Positions 8,963 to 18,014 of a stretch of 64,000 nt of DNA are shown in pieces. Within the stretch, counting starts at the first letter, position 1. Each line of letters begins with the position of its first letter. The DNA is from Methylobacterium marchantiae (GTDB lineage: Bacteria; Pseudomonadota; Alphaproteobacteria; Rhizobiales; Beijerinckiaceae). Below the pieces are notes generated by a model, which did not search any database, was not told the origin of the DNA, and saw only the letters and a list, made by a program, of their open reading frames with translations. The stretch spans positions 1 to 64,000 of the forward strand of contig NZ_BPQT01000001.1 of NCBI RefSeq assembly GCF_022179405.1. Reading direction: 5' to 3'. The translations under genes and the position numbers were made by a program.

Positions 8963-9352
8963 ATGCCTGAAATCTACATTTACTGGGCCAGCACCGCATT
9001 GCTGTGCGTGCTCTATCTGACGTCGGCATTGCTCTACCTTACGAAGGCTGCCTGGACACGGCAGGCGCTTGCCGACCTTGGCTATCCTGCCTACCTCGTG
9101 CCCGTCATGGCCGCCGTGAAGATCCTCGGCCCGGCCGCGATCCTCCTGCGGCTGGATGTTGCGCTCAGCGACCTCGCCTATGCCGGCTTGTTCTATCACC
9201 TCGTGCTGTCCGGTCTGGCCCATTTCGGGGTCCGCAAGCCCCTCGGGGCGCTCCCGGCCGCAATCGGGTTCGCGCTGCTGGCCGCGTCCTTCGCCACCCA
9301 GAACGCCGCCCGCGCCATCCCGTCGCCGTCCCCGCTGGCGGCCGCCTTCTGA
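8963..9352 (+). CDS. DoxX-like family membrane protein
   Basis: A 129-aa hydrophobic protein with four predicted transmembrane helices (about residues 5-23, 43-62, 67-88, 92-112), matching the DoxX-like/SURF4 group. The ATG at 8963 (MPEIYIYWAST) is chosen since upstream in-frame sequence runs into the divergent regulator's promoter. Family members are linked to redox or oxidative stress functions, but the activity of this type is not established. It precedes an SDR gene by 35 bases and is probably controlled by the divergent HxlR protein. Confidence 0.86.
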   Translation: MPEIYIYWASTALLCVLYLTSALLYLTKAAWTRQALADLGYPAYLVPVMAAVKILGPAAILLRLDVALSDLAYAGLFYHLVLSGLAHFGVRKPLGALPAAIGFALLAASFATQNAARAIPSPSPLAAAF

Positions 9353-9387
9353 CGCCCTCACCGACCTCGAACCCCAAGGAGATCTCC

Positions 9388-10131
9388 ATGAACCGACTCG
9401 ATGGGAAAGTCGCCCTCGTGGCCGGCGCCGGCCGCGGCATCGGCCGTGCCACCGCCAAGCTGTTTGCCGCGGAAGGCGCGAAGGTGGCCGTTCTCTCGCG
9501 CACCGCCGCCAACGTGGATGCCGTGGTCGCCGATATCGAGGCCGCCGGCGGCACCGCGCTCGGCGTCGTCTGTGACATCGGCGATGCCGAGCAGATCAGG
9601 GCGGGCGTGGACAAGGTGGTCGCCGGCTATGGCCGGATCGACATCCTCGTGAACAACGCCTTCGACCCCTCCTCGGTGTATTCCTCGATCCTCGACCTCT
9701 CGGTCGACCAGTTGCAGCGCAATTTCGAGATGGGCCCGGTCGCGTATCTGCGGACCATGCAGGCCTGCCACCCCTATCTCAAGGCGAGCGGCGCGGGCCG
9801 CGTCATCAATTTCGGCTCGATGGCCGGCATCACCGGCCTTGCCGGCACGGGTCCCTACGGCATGGCCAAGGAGGCGGTGCGGGCCCTGACACGAACGGCC
9901 GCCCGCGAGTGGGGCGCCGACGGGATCACCGTGAACAACGTCCTGCCCGTCGCCGAGACCTGGGGCGCCGACGCCGACGTGCCGGCGCCGACCAATCCCC
10001 TCGGACGCTACGGCTCTCCGGAGGAGGACATCGCCCCCGTGGTCCTGTTCCTCGCGAGCAAGGATGCGCAGTTCCTGACGGGCTATTCCCTCACGCCGGA
10101 CGGCGGGATGATCATCGACAGCGCGCGCTGA
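9388..10131 (+). CDS. SDR family oxidoreductase
   Basis: A 247-aa classical SDR. GAGRGIGRATAKLF (residues 11-24) binds NAD(P), NNAF replaces the common NNAG, and the active site has Ser in NFGSMAG and Tyr/Lys in GPYGMAKEAV. The C-terminus is YSLTPDGGMIID. A strong Shine-Dalgarno (AAGGAG) lies 8 bases before the ATG. It follows the DoxX-like gene in the same operon, so a role in HxlR-controlled detoxification of a carbonyl compound is plausible but unproven. Confidence 0.9.
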   Translation: MNRLDGKVALVAGAGRGIGRATAKLFAAEGAKVAVLSRTAANVDAVVADIEAAGGTALGVVCDIGDAEQIRAGVDKVVAGYGRIDILVNNAFDPSSVYSSILDLSVDQLQRNFEMGPVAYLRTMQACHPYLKASGAGRVINFGSMAGITGLAGTGPYGMAKEAVRALTRTAAREWGADGITVNNVLPVAETWGADADVPAPTNPLGRYGSPEEDIAPVVLFLASKDAQFLTGYSLTPDGGMIIDSAR

Positions 10132-10136
10132 AAGCC

Positions 10137-10322
10137 ATGACCGCGCTCCCCATCACCCCTCCGTTCGCGGCGGTCTTCGCCGTCGGCATGTATCGCGCCT
10201 CCGGGCCGGTGCGCGGCCTCGGGACCGTACCGGCCCATCTGGCTCTCGTGCTGGTCGCGGTCCGGCTCGGCGCGGATGCATGGCTTCGCGTGGCTGGGTA
10301 CGACACCTCCAGTCACGGATAG
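10137..10322 (+). CDS. Short membrane-protein fragment, perhaps MAPEG-like
   Basis: A 61-aa reading frame begins 5 bases after the SDR stop. Its start ([19 protein letters not shown]) and a second hydrophobic stretch ([17 protein letters not shown]) are reminiscent of the first and third segments of MAPEG-family membrane proteins, with the middle missing. It could be a degraded remnant or a genuine small membrane protein. No clear ribosome binding site is present and it runs into the end of convergent pdxH by 10 bases. This is a weak call. Confidence 0.3.
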   Translation: MTALPITPPFAAVFAVGMYRASGPVRGLGTVPAHLALVLVAVRLGADAWLRVAGYDTSSHG

Positions 10323-10978
10323 AGCCTCGCCCCGCTCCAGCCGCCGCCGGCCCTGGTGAAGCGGACGCGGTCGTGGAGGCGGAAGGGTCCGTCCTGCCAG
10401 AACTCGATCGAGACCGGCGCGATGCGGAATCCCGTCCAGTTCTCGGGGCGCGGCACCGGCTGGTCCTCGTAGCGGGCAGCGAGGGTGGCGACTTCCGCTT
10501 CCAGGGTGGCGCGGTCGGCCAGCGGCCGCGACTGGCGGCTGGCATGGGCGCCGATCCGGCTTTCCCGGCGGCGGCTCGCGAAATAGGCGTCGGCCTCGTC
10601 GGCGGTCACGGGGCTCACGGGGCCGCGGGCGCGGACCTGCCGGCGCAGGCTCTTCCAGTGCAGGACCAGGGCGGCCTGCGGGTTCTGCGCCAGTTCCTCG
10701 CCCTTGGCGGACTCGACGTTGGTATAGAAGACGAAGCCGCCCTCATCGACGCCCTTGAGCAGGACCATGCGCACGTCCGGCAGGCCGTCCGAGCCCGCCG
10801 TGGCCAGCGCCATGGCGTTGGGATCCTCGGGCTCCGAGCGTTCGGCCTCGCCCATCCAGGCGGCGAACAGCGCCCAGGGATCGGTGCAGAGGGTGAAGTC
10901 TCCGCCGGGCCCGATCGGGCCGGCGGGGGGTGGGACAGTGCCGGCGGCGGCCGGCTCAGAGATCCTTAACCGATCCAA
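10313..10978 (-). CDS. pdxH: Pyridoxamine 5'-phosphate oxidase
   Basis: A flavoprotein of about 221 aa that oxidises pyridoxine or pyridoxamine 5'-phosphate to pyridoxal 5'-phosphate in vitamin B6 synthesis and salvage. FMN-binding and active-site segments are visible: [41 protein letters not shown], and the C-terminal RLHDRVRF...ARLYP. The likely start is TTG at 10978, preceded by GCAGGA; an in-frame GTG at 11050 would add 24 residues. A much longer open frame extends further upstream but is antisense to dnaJ. It is divergent from the lipoprotein gene. Confidence 0.92.
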   Translation of the reverse strand: MDRLRISEPAAAGTVPPPAGPIGPGGDFTLCTDPWALFAAWMGEAERSEPEDPNAMALATAGSDGLPDVRMVLLKGVDEGGFVFYTNVESAKGEELAQNPQAALVLHWKSLRRQVRARGPVSPVTADEADAYFASRRRESRIGAHASRQSRPLADRATLEAEVATLAARYEDQPVPRPENWTGFRIAPVSIEFWQDGPFRLHDRVRFTRAGGGWSGARLYP

Positions 10979-11068
10979 GGCGTAATCCTGCTGGTGAGAT
11001 CCGGGTCGGGGGCACCGACGTGGGACACGATTTGTCGTCGTTCGAGTCACGTCGTGAGAACAGGTGTA

Positions 11069-11596
11069 ATGCGTCGGAGCGAGAGTAAAGCCCCACCCGT
11101 CTCCTCCCGCGACGTCGTCGCACCCGTGACCGCCCGCCTTATGGGCGGCGCGCTGCCGGGTCTCGGTAGCGTGCTGGTGGCGCTGTCGCTCACCGGCTGC
11201 GGCATCCCGATCATCACGTTCCAGAGCGAGACCAAGGCGGAGCCGGCGGTGACGGTGCCGGAGCCCCTGGTCACGGGCAGCATCGACAAGCGCCCGAAGA
11301 GCTTCGGCGGGGAGATGTCCGACGAGGATTGGCGCCGGGCGCATGCGGCCCTGTCGGTGGCGCTCGATCCGCAGGGCAACGGCCGCCCGGTGAAATGGGA
11401 CAACCCGGATTCCTCCCTGCGCGGCTCCGTCAACCCGACGGGCCTCCCCTACGTGGCCAACGACCTGATCTGCCGGGACTTCCTCGCCTCGGTGATCGCG
11501 CCCGCGCGCAGCCGCTTCGTCCGCGGCACCGGCTGCAAGCCCTCCGGCGGCGAGTGGGAGCTGACCCGCGTCCGCATGGCGAAATCGAAGGCCTGA
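11069..11596 (+). CDS. RT0821/Lpp0805-type surface lipoprotein
   Basis: A 175-aa protein resembling the RT0821/Lpp0805 family surface antigens found beside pdxH and dnaJ in many rhizobia. After a basic N-terminus comes a hydrophobic segment ending in VALSLTGCG, a plausible lipobox with Cys as lipidation site. The mature part contains [19 protein letters not shown] and two further cysteines ([14 protein letters not shown]). Its role is unknown. The ATG at 11069 is used. It is divergent from pdxH, with the start regions about 90 bases apart. Confidence 0.75.
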   Translation: MRRSESKAPPVSSRDVVAPVTARLMGGALPGLGSVLVALSLTGCGIPIITFQSETKAEPAVTVPEPLVTGSIDKRPKSFGGEMSDEDWRRAHAALSVALDPQGNGRPVKWDNPDSSLRGSVNPTGLPYVANDLICRDFLASVIAPARSRFVRGTGCKPSGGEWELTRVRMAKSKA

Positions 11597-11776
11597 GGCC
11601 GCGATCCTCCGCCGCACGGGATCGTCCGACGGACCTGCGGGTTGACGCGTCGATCGAACCGTCGAATCCTGCCGGACGACCGTTGCAAAGAAGCAACAGC
11701 CATTCCACATAGCGGGTGACATCGACAGGGAACGGGCATGAGCCCGGCCCCGTGCGGCACCGAGACATATCAGACG

Positions 11777-12700
11777 ATGCGCAATCCCTACGACGTGCTG
11801 GGTGTGGCCAAGGGCGCCAGCGAGGCCGACATCAAGAAGGCCTACCGCAAGCTCGCCAAGGCCTACCACCCCGACACCAACAAGAACGACGCCAAGGCCA
11901 AGGACCGGTTCTCGGAGGCCAACAGCGCCTACGAGATCCTCGGCGACGCGACGAAGCGCGCCCAGTTCGACCGCGGCGAGATCGATGCCGACGGCAAGCC
12001 CCGCGCCACCGGATTCGAAGGGTTCGGCGGCTTCGGCGGCGGGCCCGGCGGCGCCCGCGCCTCGGGCTTCGACTTCGAGGGCGCGGCGCGCGGCCGGGCC
12101 GGCGGCGGCGGCATCGGCGACGACATCTTCTCGCACCTGTTCGGCGACACGATCCGCGGCGGGGCCGGCAGGGGACCGATGAAGGGCGAGGACCTCGCCG
12201 CCGAGCTCTCCGTGACCCTGGAACAGGTGGCGAGCGAGGAGAAGCTGCGCATCTCGCTGGGTTCCCGCGACGTGGACGTGGTGGTGCCCAAGGGCGTCGT
12301 GGACGGGCAGACCATCCGCCTGCGCGGGCTCGGCGCGGCCGGCGGCCCGCGCTCCTCGCCGGGCGACGCCCTCCTGACCATCCGCATCCTGCCGCATCCG
12401 CGCTTCTCCATGGACGGGGCGGACCTGCGCACCTCCGTCGACCTGCCGCTGGAGGATGCGATCCTCGGCGGCCCGATCCGGGTGCCGACGCTGACCGGAG
12501 CGGTGGAGATGCGGGTTCCCGCCATGACGAGTTCGGGGCGGACCTTCCGCCTCAAGGGCAAGGGCCTGCCGAAGAAGGACGGAACCCGCGGCGACCTGTT
12601 CGCCACCACCGCGATCGCGCTGCCCGCCAGCGAGGACGAGACCCTCGTCGCCTATGCCAGGGACCGCCGGGCGGCGCGCGCCGGCTCTGGACAGGCGTAG
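11777..12700 (+). CDS. DnaJ-domain chaperone (CbpA-like)
   Basis: A 307-aa type-II J protein. The J domain occupies residues 3-70 with the essential HPD at 31-33. A Gly-rich linker (about 77-130) follows, then the DnaJ C-terminal peptide-binding domains; there is no zinc-finger domain. It should stimulate DnaK ATPase. I place the start at 11777 ([10 protein letters not shown]); an in-frame ATG at 11738 with a better AGGGA sequence would add 13 residues. Its place between the lipoprotein gene and fabI is conserved in alphaproteobacteria. Confidence 0.92.
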   Translation: MRNPYDVLGVAKGASEADIKKAYRKLAKAYHPDTNKNDAKAKDRFSEANSAYEILGDATKRAQFDRGEIDADGKPRATGFEGFGGFGGGPGGARASGFDFEGAARGRAGGGGIGDDIFSHLFGDTIRGGAGRGPMKGEDLAAELSVTLEQVASEEKLRISLGSRDVDVVVPKGVVDGQTIRLRGLGAAGGPRSSPGDALLTIRILPHPRFSMDGADLRTSVDLPLEDAILGGPIRVPTLTGAVEMRVPAMTSSGRTFRLKGKGLPKKDGTRGDLFATTAIALPASEDETLVAYARDRRAARAGSGQA

Positions 12701-12814
12701 GCGCGGACTTCCGTCCCCGGCACACCTCCGCTAAGGATGCCTCGGCGCGAGCGCTTCCCCCCAGGTCCGGACGGGTCCGCTCCGGCGCGCGACGGCCTCT
12801 CGCTCAGGTGACCC

Positions 12815-13660
12815 ATGGCGGATACGAACCCGGTACACGATCACGTCGGCGGCTTGCTCGCCGGGAAATGCGGTCTGGTGCTCGGTGTCGCCAACAACCG
12901 GTCCATCGCCTGGGGCATCGCCAAGAGCGCCCATGCGCACGGCGCCAAGCTCGCCTTCAGCTACCAGGGCGATGCCCTGAAGAAGCGGGTCGAGCCCCTG
13001 GCGCGCGAGCTCGACGCCCATGTGGTCGGGCATTGCGACGTCACCGACGGCGCCTCCATCGACGCCGTCTTCGCGGAAGCCGGCCGCGTCTTCCCGCAGG
13101 GGATCGACTTCGTCGTCCATTGCATCGCCTTCTCCGACAAGGACGAGCTGACCGGCCGCTACGTGGAGACCTCGGAGGCGAACTTCACCAAGTCGCTGAT
13201 GATCTCGTGCTACTCGTTCACCGCGGTGGCCCAGCGGGCGGAGAAGTTGATGCCCAATGGCGGCTCGCTCCTCACGCTCACCTATTACGGCGCCGAGAAG
13301 TGGATGCCGCATTACAACGTCATGGGCGTCGCCAAGGCCGCGCTCGAAGCCTCGGTGCGCTACCTCGCCGCCGATCTCGGACCCTCGAAGATCCGCGTCA
13401 ACGCGATCTCGGCCGGACCGATCAAGACGCTCGCCGCCTCCGGCATCGGCGATTTCCGCTACATTCTCAAATGGAACGAGTACAACGCGCCCCTGCGCCG
13501 GACCGTGACCATCGAGGAGGTCGGCGAGACCGCCTCCTACCTCATCTCCGACATGTCGCGCGGCATGACCGGCGAAATCCTCCATGTGGATGCCGGCTAC
13601 CACGTGGTCGGCATGAAGAACCCCGAGGCTCCCGATCTGAGGCTCGACAGCCGGGAGTGA
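12815..13660 (+). CDS. fabI: Enoyl-[acyl-carrier-protein] reductase (NADH)
   Basis: A 281-aa FabI, catalysing the last reduction of each fatty acid elongation cycle. The nucleotide-binding start is GVANNRSIAWGIAK (residues 24-37), with the FabI-type catalytic pair Tyr167-X6-Lys174 in HYNVMGVAKAAL and the substrate-loop segment AGPIKTLAASGI. Length and motifs fit the FabI class that triclosan inhibits. Spacing to dnaJ is 114 bases, so it may have its own promoter. Confidence 0.95.
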   Translation: MADTNPVHDHVGGLLAGKCGLVLGVANNRSIAWGIAKSAHAHGAKLAFSYQGDALKKRVEPLARELDAHVVGHCDVTDGASIDAVFAEAGRVFPQGIDFVVHCIAFSDKDELTGRYVETSEANFTKSLMISCYSFTAVAQRAEKLMPNGGSLLTLTYYGAEKWMPHYNVMGVAKAALEASVRYLAADLGPSKIRVNAISAGPIKTLAASGIGDFRYILKWNEYNAPLRRTVTIEEVGETASYLISDMSRGMTGEILHVDAGYHVVGMKNPEAPDLRLDSRE

Positions 13661-13746
13661 AGCGGGCCGCGTGCGGGGGCGCGCCGCGCAGGCGGCCCTC
13701 CCCAGGGTAGGCGGGGTGTCGATCCGCGCTCCGAGGTGACGCCCCG

Positions 13747-14787
13747 ATGAAATCCAGGCCCGCCTTCGATGACGCCGCCGTCGCCGGCCTCATCACCGCC
13801 GAACAGGCGCGGGCGCTCGCCGCCTTCTACGGCGCGAATCCGGGGCGGGCCGTCTCCTTCGATCTCACCCATGTGCTCTGGTATGCCGGCGCCCTCGTGG
13901 TGATGGGCGCGATGGGCCTGTTCTCGACCCTCGCCTTCGGGCTGATGGGCGGACCGGCGCTGACGGCCACCGCGCTGATCTACGGCGCCGGTTTCGCCGC
14001 CGCCGGGCGGCATCTGCGCAACGTCCGCGACCTGCCGGTCCCCGGCGGCCTCCTCGTCGCCTGCGCCGTCGCCATGACGCCGCTCGCCGTCTACGGCCTG
14101 CAGGAGAGCTGGGGCTGGGGAGAGCAGGGCCGGCCGGGCGCCTATCGCGAGGTGTTCGCCTGGATCAAGGGCGGATGGGTGCCGATGGAGGTGGCGACGC
14201 TGGCGGCCTCGGCGGTCGCCCTGCGCGTCACCCGCTTCGGCTTCATCACCCTGATCGCGGCGATCTCGCTCTGGTTTCTGTCCATGGATATCGGCGCCTG
14301 GGTCGCGGGTCCGGACCTCGATTGGGAGACCCGCCGGACGATCTCGCTCTGGTTCGGCCTCGGCCTCATCGGATTCGCCTGGACGGTGGACCTGCGCCAG
14401 CGACGGGCGGATTACGCGTTCTGGCTCCATCTTTCCGGCATCCTCACCTTCTGGGGCGCGCTGACCTGGCACTATGCCGACGGCGAGGCGGCCAAGGCGC
14501 TCTACGCCGCCATCAACGTCGCCCTGATCGGCCTCGCCATCTTCCTGTCGCGGCGGATCTACGCGGTGTTCGGCGCCATCGGCGTGGCGCTCTATCTCGG
14601 CGACCTGGCGAGCCGGGTCTTCGCGGATTCCCTGCTGTTCCCCTTCGCCCTGTCGCTCATCGGCCTCGGCCTGATCGGGCTCGGCATCCTCTACCAGCGC
14701 AACGCTGGACGGATCGGCGGTGCGATGAGCCGGGCGCTGCCGGAGCCGCTGAGGCGCTGGCGGCCGGGGCATGCGCACCGCCCGTGA
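13747..14787 (+). CDS. Multi-pass membrane protein (DUF2157-like)
   Basis: A 346-aa protein with about eight predicted transmembrane helices. Its N-terminal 35 residues are soluble (AVAGLITAEQARALAAFY), as in DUF2157-type membrane proteins. Function is unknown. It lies 86 bases after fabI in the same orientation and converges on the AAA ATPase gene 9 bases away. No signal peptide or enzymatic motif is evident. Confidence 0.75.
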   Translation: MKSRPAFDDAAVAGLITAEQARALAAFYGANPGRAVSFDLTHVLWYAGALVVMGAMGLFSTLAFGLMGGPALTATALIYGAGFAAAGRHLRNVRDLPVPGGLLVACAVAMTPLAVYGLQESWGWGEQGRPGAYREVFAWIKGGWVPMEVATLAASAVALRVTRFGFITLIAAISLWFLSMDIGAWVAGPDLDWETRRTISLWFGLGLIGFAWTVDLRQRRADYAFWLHLSGILTFWGALTWHYADGEAAKALYAAINVALIGLAIFLSRRIYAVFGAIGVALYLGDLASRVFADSLLFPFALSLIGLGLIGLGILYQRNAGRIGGAMSRALPEPLRRWRPGHAHRP

Positions 14788-14796
14788 GCGCTGCGC

Positions 14797-15951
14797 TCAG
14801 TCCTCCTCGTCCCCGGCGAACTCGCCCGACAGCCTCAACCCGTCGATCCAGGTGGCGCCGTCCCGTTTGATCACCCGGCGAGGCGCTACGCCGCCCTGCT
14901 CGGCGATCGCTTGCGCCAGCCGCTCCGAATGGGTCACCAGCCAGACTTGCGTGCGCCGCGACGCGGTCACGATCATCCGCGCCAGGGGATCGAGCAGGTC
15001 CGGGTGCAGGCTGGTCTCGGGCTCGTTGAGGGCGATGAACGGCGGGAGCCGGTAGGCGAGCAGGGCGCCGGCGAGGGCGAGGTAGCGGAGCGTTCCATCG
15101 GAGAGTTCGGCGGCTTCGAAGACCCGCTTCGGATAGTCGGGGAAGACCATCCCGAAGCTCGCCTCGCGGCCCGGCGACGGGATCACGAGGCGCGCGCCGG
15201 GAAAGGCGTCGGCCACCGCCTCGTCGAGATCGAGCGTATCCTGGCGGATGTGCTTCAGGGTGGCGAACACGGCGGCGAGGTCCGATCCGTCCGAGGACAG
15301 GGTCGGCGTGGTGACCGCGAGGCAGGGGCGGCGGAGCGCCGAGGCCGAGTCTGTGCGGAAATCGTGGTGGAAGCGCCAGTCGAGCAGGGCGCGCCGGACG
15401 AGGTGCAGTTCCGGAAACGCCACCGCGTCCTGGAGTGCGGCGAGGGCGGTTTCGGTGGCGAGGAGGCGCGTGCCGAGGGATCGCTTGGCGCCGTCATCGC
15501 CGCGCACGAAGCCGGCGGGCCCGTCGCGCTCCAGCATGATCGCCGGCCGCCGGCCCGACTGGACGGTGAGCCGCTCCCGCTTGATCTGCGGTTCGAGCAG
15601 GAAGGCGGCCCCGCTGGGACCGTCCTCCGACCGGGGCACCAGTCCGACCTCGATCTCGTATCCGTAGGCGACGGCCGTCGCGTCGTCGCCGAGTTCGACG
15701 GACCATCCCACCCGGACCGGGCCCTTGCCGCTGCGGCGCCCGGCCCAGGTGATCGAATCCATGCCGCCTTCCGCCGCGAGATCGCGCACCAGAGTGCCGG
15801 CAGCGGCCGATTGCAGGCATTCGAGCGAGCGATAGAGGTTGGTCTTGCCTACGCCGTTGGCACCGATGAACACGGACAGGACATCCACCGGGAAGCCGAT
15901 CTGTCTGAGTGAACGATAGCCGGTGGCGGAGACGTTGCGGACAGTGAGCAT
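14797..15951 (-). CDS. AAA-family ATPase, RecF/OLD-like
   Basis: A 384-aa predicted ATPase of the ABC/SMC-like AAA_21 group (COG4637 type). The Walker A is FIGANGVGKTNLYRSL (about residues 28-43), the signature-like segment is AAELSDGTLRYLALA, and the Walker B is LNEPETSLHPDLLDPL, followed by the switch histidine in VTHSERLAQAI. There is no TOPRIM domain, so it is not a full OLD nuclease. Such stand-alone ATPases are often linked to DNA repair or phage defence; no partner nuclease gene is adjacent. Start ATG at 15951 gives MLTVRNVSATGYRS. Confidence 0.85.
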   Translation of the reverse strand: MLTVRNVSATGYRSLRQIGFPVDVLSVFIGANGVGKTNLYRSLECLQSAAAGTLVRDLAAEGGMDSITWAGRRSGKGPVRVGWSVELGDDATAVAYGYEIEVGLVPRSEDGPSGAAFLLEPQIKRERLTVQSGRRPAIMLERDGPAGFVRGDDGAKRSLGTRLLATETALAALQDAVAFPELHLVRRALLDWRFHHDFRTDSASALRRPCLAVTTPTLSSDGSDLAAVFATLKHIRQDTLDLDEAVADAFPGARLVIPSPGREASFGMVFPDYPKRVFEAAELSDGTLRYLALAGALLAYRLPPFIALNEPETSLHPDLLDPLARMIVTASRRTQVWLVTHSERLAQAIAEQGGVAPRRVIKRDGATWIDGLRLSGEFAGDEED

Positions 15952-16075
15952 GCGGTCGGTCTCCGCGAGAGTGCGGGCCAGTCGAAGCGCATGCGGCGGC
16001 GGCGATCAAGCGCCGACGACGATGACGGCCTGCCGAACCGGCAGAGGCCGCGCATCGACATCGGTCCCCTCGCCC

Positions 16076-17095
16076 TCAATCCGGAACCGTCAGCTCCGCG
16101 ATCCCCGGCTGCGCATCCGGATAGCGCGGGTCCATCGCCTCCAGGGTGTTGGCGATGGTCCGGGCGACGAGGAGGTTGCGGTACCATTTGCGGTTGGCCG
16201 GCACCACGTGCCACGGGGCGTGCGGGGTCGAGCAGCGGCTCAGGGCGTCGGTGAAGGCCTCCTGGTAGGCGTCCCAGGATTCGCGCTCGACGAGATCGGC
16301 CGGATCGAACTTCCAGTGCTTCTGCGGATCGGCGATGCGCGCCTCGAGGCGTTCCTTCTGCTCGTCCTTCGAGATGTGCAGGAAGAACTTGAGCACGGTG
16401 ACGCCGGACAGGGTCAGCATCCGCTCGAAATCGTTGATCAGGTCGTAGCGCGGCCGCCACACGCCCTCCGGCTCAAGGGATTTCACCCGCACCACGAGCA
16501 CGTCCTCGTAATGGCTGCGGTTGAACACCCCGATCATGCCGCGCCCGGGCACCTTGGCGTGGTAGCGCCAGAGGAAGTCATGGTCGCGCTCCTCGGCGCT
16601 CGGCACCTTGAACGACCAGACCCGGCAGCCCTGCGGGTTCACCCCCTCGAAGACCGAGCGGATGGTCCCGTCCTTGCCGCCGGTATCGATGGCCTGGAGC
16701 ACGACGAGGAGGCCGCGCCGATGCTCGGCATAGAGCCGCTCCTGCAGGTCCTGGATGCGGCCGTGCTCGACGAGAAGGGCCTGTTTGGACGCCTCCTTGT
16801 CGAGACCGCCATCGGAATCCGCATCGATGGCGGAGAGGTCGAGGGACATCCCCGGCCCCACCGTGACGATGCCCTCGGCGGCGCAGGAGGCGAGGGATGC
16901 GCTGTCGACGGGCCCGGAACGCGCGGCATGGCGAACCGCCGATCTCGCCCAGGCGGCGGAGGAAGGCGGCCGGTCCGATTCCGAACGCGTGGCATCCGAC
17001 TTGCCCCCGTCCGACCTGCGCCCGGCGGAACCCCGTCCGGCGACACCGCCCCTGACAACTTGGCCCGAATGCCGCTTGCCATGCTTTTTCGACAT
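16076..17095 (-). CDS. Polyphosphate kinase 2 family protein
   Basis: A 339-aa PPK2-type nucleotide kinase that transfers phosphate between polyphosphate and nucleotides. The core begins at LQAIDTGGKDGTIRSVFEG (Walker-A-like GGKDGT), then GVNPQGCRVWSFK, the lid segment HDFLWRYHAKVPGRG, and the NRSHYEDVLVVRV Walker-B region. The first 60 residues are a basic, low-complexity extension. Start ATG 17095 (MSKKHGKRHSG) is selected over an ATG at 17152. Whether it prefers AMP, ADP or GDP cannot be told by eye. Confidence 0.9.
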   Translation of the reverse strand: MSKKHGKRHSGQVVRGGVAGRGSAGRRSDGGKSDATRSESDRPPSSAAWARSAVRHAARSGPVDSASLASCAAEGIVTVGPGMSLDLSAIDADSDGGLDKEASKQALLVEHGRIQDLQERLYAEHRRGLLVVLQAIDTGGKDGTIRSVFEGVNPQGCRVWSFKVPSAEERDHDFLWRYHAKVPGRGMIGVFNRSHYEDVLVVRVKSLEPEGVWRPRYDLINDFERMLTLSGVTVLKFFLHISKDEQKERLEARIADPQKHWKFDPADLVERESWDAYQEAFTDALSRCSTPHAPWHVVPANRKWYRNLLVARTIANTLEAMDPRYPDAQPGIAELTVPD

Positions 17096-17275
17096 GATCA
17101 GACTTGACCTCATACGATATACCAACGTCACGGCGGTATTGGCGCGGGTCAACCGGAATCCGGTCGGCGCCCGTGGTGCGGGGAGCTACCTTGAGGGCGA
17201 CAACGATCCGCAGCCTTGGCCGTTCCGGTCTCGCTCGGCGGGAAGCGGGGCGGTTCGCATGAGCGTTCCTGCCGC

Positions 17276-17860
17276 ATGACGCTCTACTTCATCCGACACG
17301 GCCAGACCGACTGGAACGCCACCGGCCGACTGCAGGGACAGCGGGACGTGCCCCTCAACGCCACCGGCCTCGGCCAGGCCGAGAGCGTGGCCGAACGGCT
17401 GAGCGCCGCGGCGGGGACCGATCTCCACGAGGCCGAGTTCGTGGCGAGCCCGCTCTTGCGCACCCGGCAGACCATGGAAGCGATGCGTGCCCGCCTCGAT
17501 CTCGCGCCGGCGGCCTACCGCGTCGACGATCGCCTGCAGGAGATCAATTTCGGTACCTGGGAAGGGTCGACCTGGGCCGAGATCCGCCGGCGCGACGGCG
17601 GCAGCGCCCTCGCGCGGGACCGGGACCGCTGGGGTTACCGTCCGCCCGGCGAGCGTTCCGAGAGCTATGCCATGCTGGTGGACCGGGTGAGACCGGCGGT
17701 GGCGGAGATGGGCCGGCCGGCGGTGATCGTCGCCCATGGCGGGGTCGCCCGCGCGATCCTGGTGATTCTCGGCTATGCCAGCATCCGCGAGGCGCCGCGG
17801 ATGGGCATCCGTCAGGGCAGCGTGCTCGTCCTCGACCGGTCCCGCTGGCGCTGGGCGTAG
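17276..17860 (+). CDS. Histidine phosphatase family protein
   Basis: A 194-aa phosphoglycerate-mutase-like phosphatase. The catalytic histidine is in FIRHGQTDWN (residues 5-14), with ASPLLRTRQTM next and the second histidine in VAHGGVARAIL near residue 150. In related genomes a gpmB-like gene of this kind follows fabI; here three genes lie between. It may be a phosphatase rather than a glycolytic mutase. The 154-base gap to the NRPS-like gene carries no obvious terminator. Confidence 0.9.
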   Translation: MTLYFIRHGQTDWNATGRLQGQRDVPLNATGLGQAESVAERLSAAAGTDLHEAEFVASPLLRTRQTMEAMRARLDLAPAAYRVDDRLQEINFGTWEGSTWAEIRRRDGGSALARDRDRWGYRPPGERSESYAMLVDRVRPAVAEMGRPAVIVAHGGVARAILVILGYASIREAPRMGIRQGSVLVLDRSRWRWA

Positions 17861-18014
17861 AACACCTTTCTCCGCGAAGAGCGGTTCTAGGCGGCTCGGC
17901 AAACGTGCTAGACGGCGCGACCACATCAGGGGCGCCGCGATTTCGGCACGATCCGGGCGCCTACCCGGCCAAACGGACGGCCTCGCAGCATCGGGGCCGG
18001 CAGCGGAGCATCGG

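Noticed and set aside
10979-12397. Upstream extension of the pdxH frame over dnaJ
   Set aside because: Only the last ~221 codons match PdxH; the rest is antisense to a sound DnaJ gene.
13597-14778. 393-codon antisense frame over the membrane protein gene
   Set aside because: Composition is Glu/Arg/Gly-rich without domains; the sense frame has proper transmembrane helices.
14797-17095. Anti-phage defence island built on the AAA ATPase
   Set aside because: No nuclease, methylase or other defence partner adjacent; PPK2 and the membrane protein do not make a known system.
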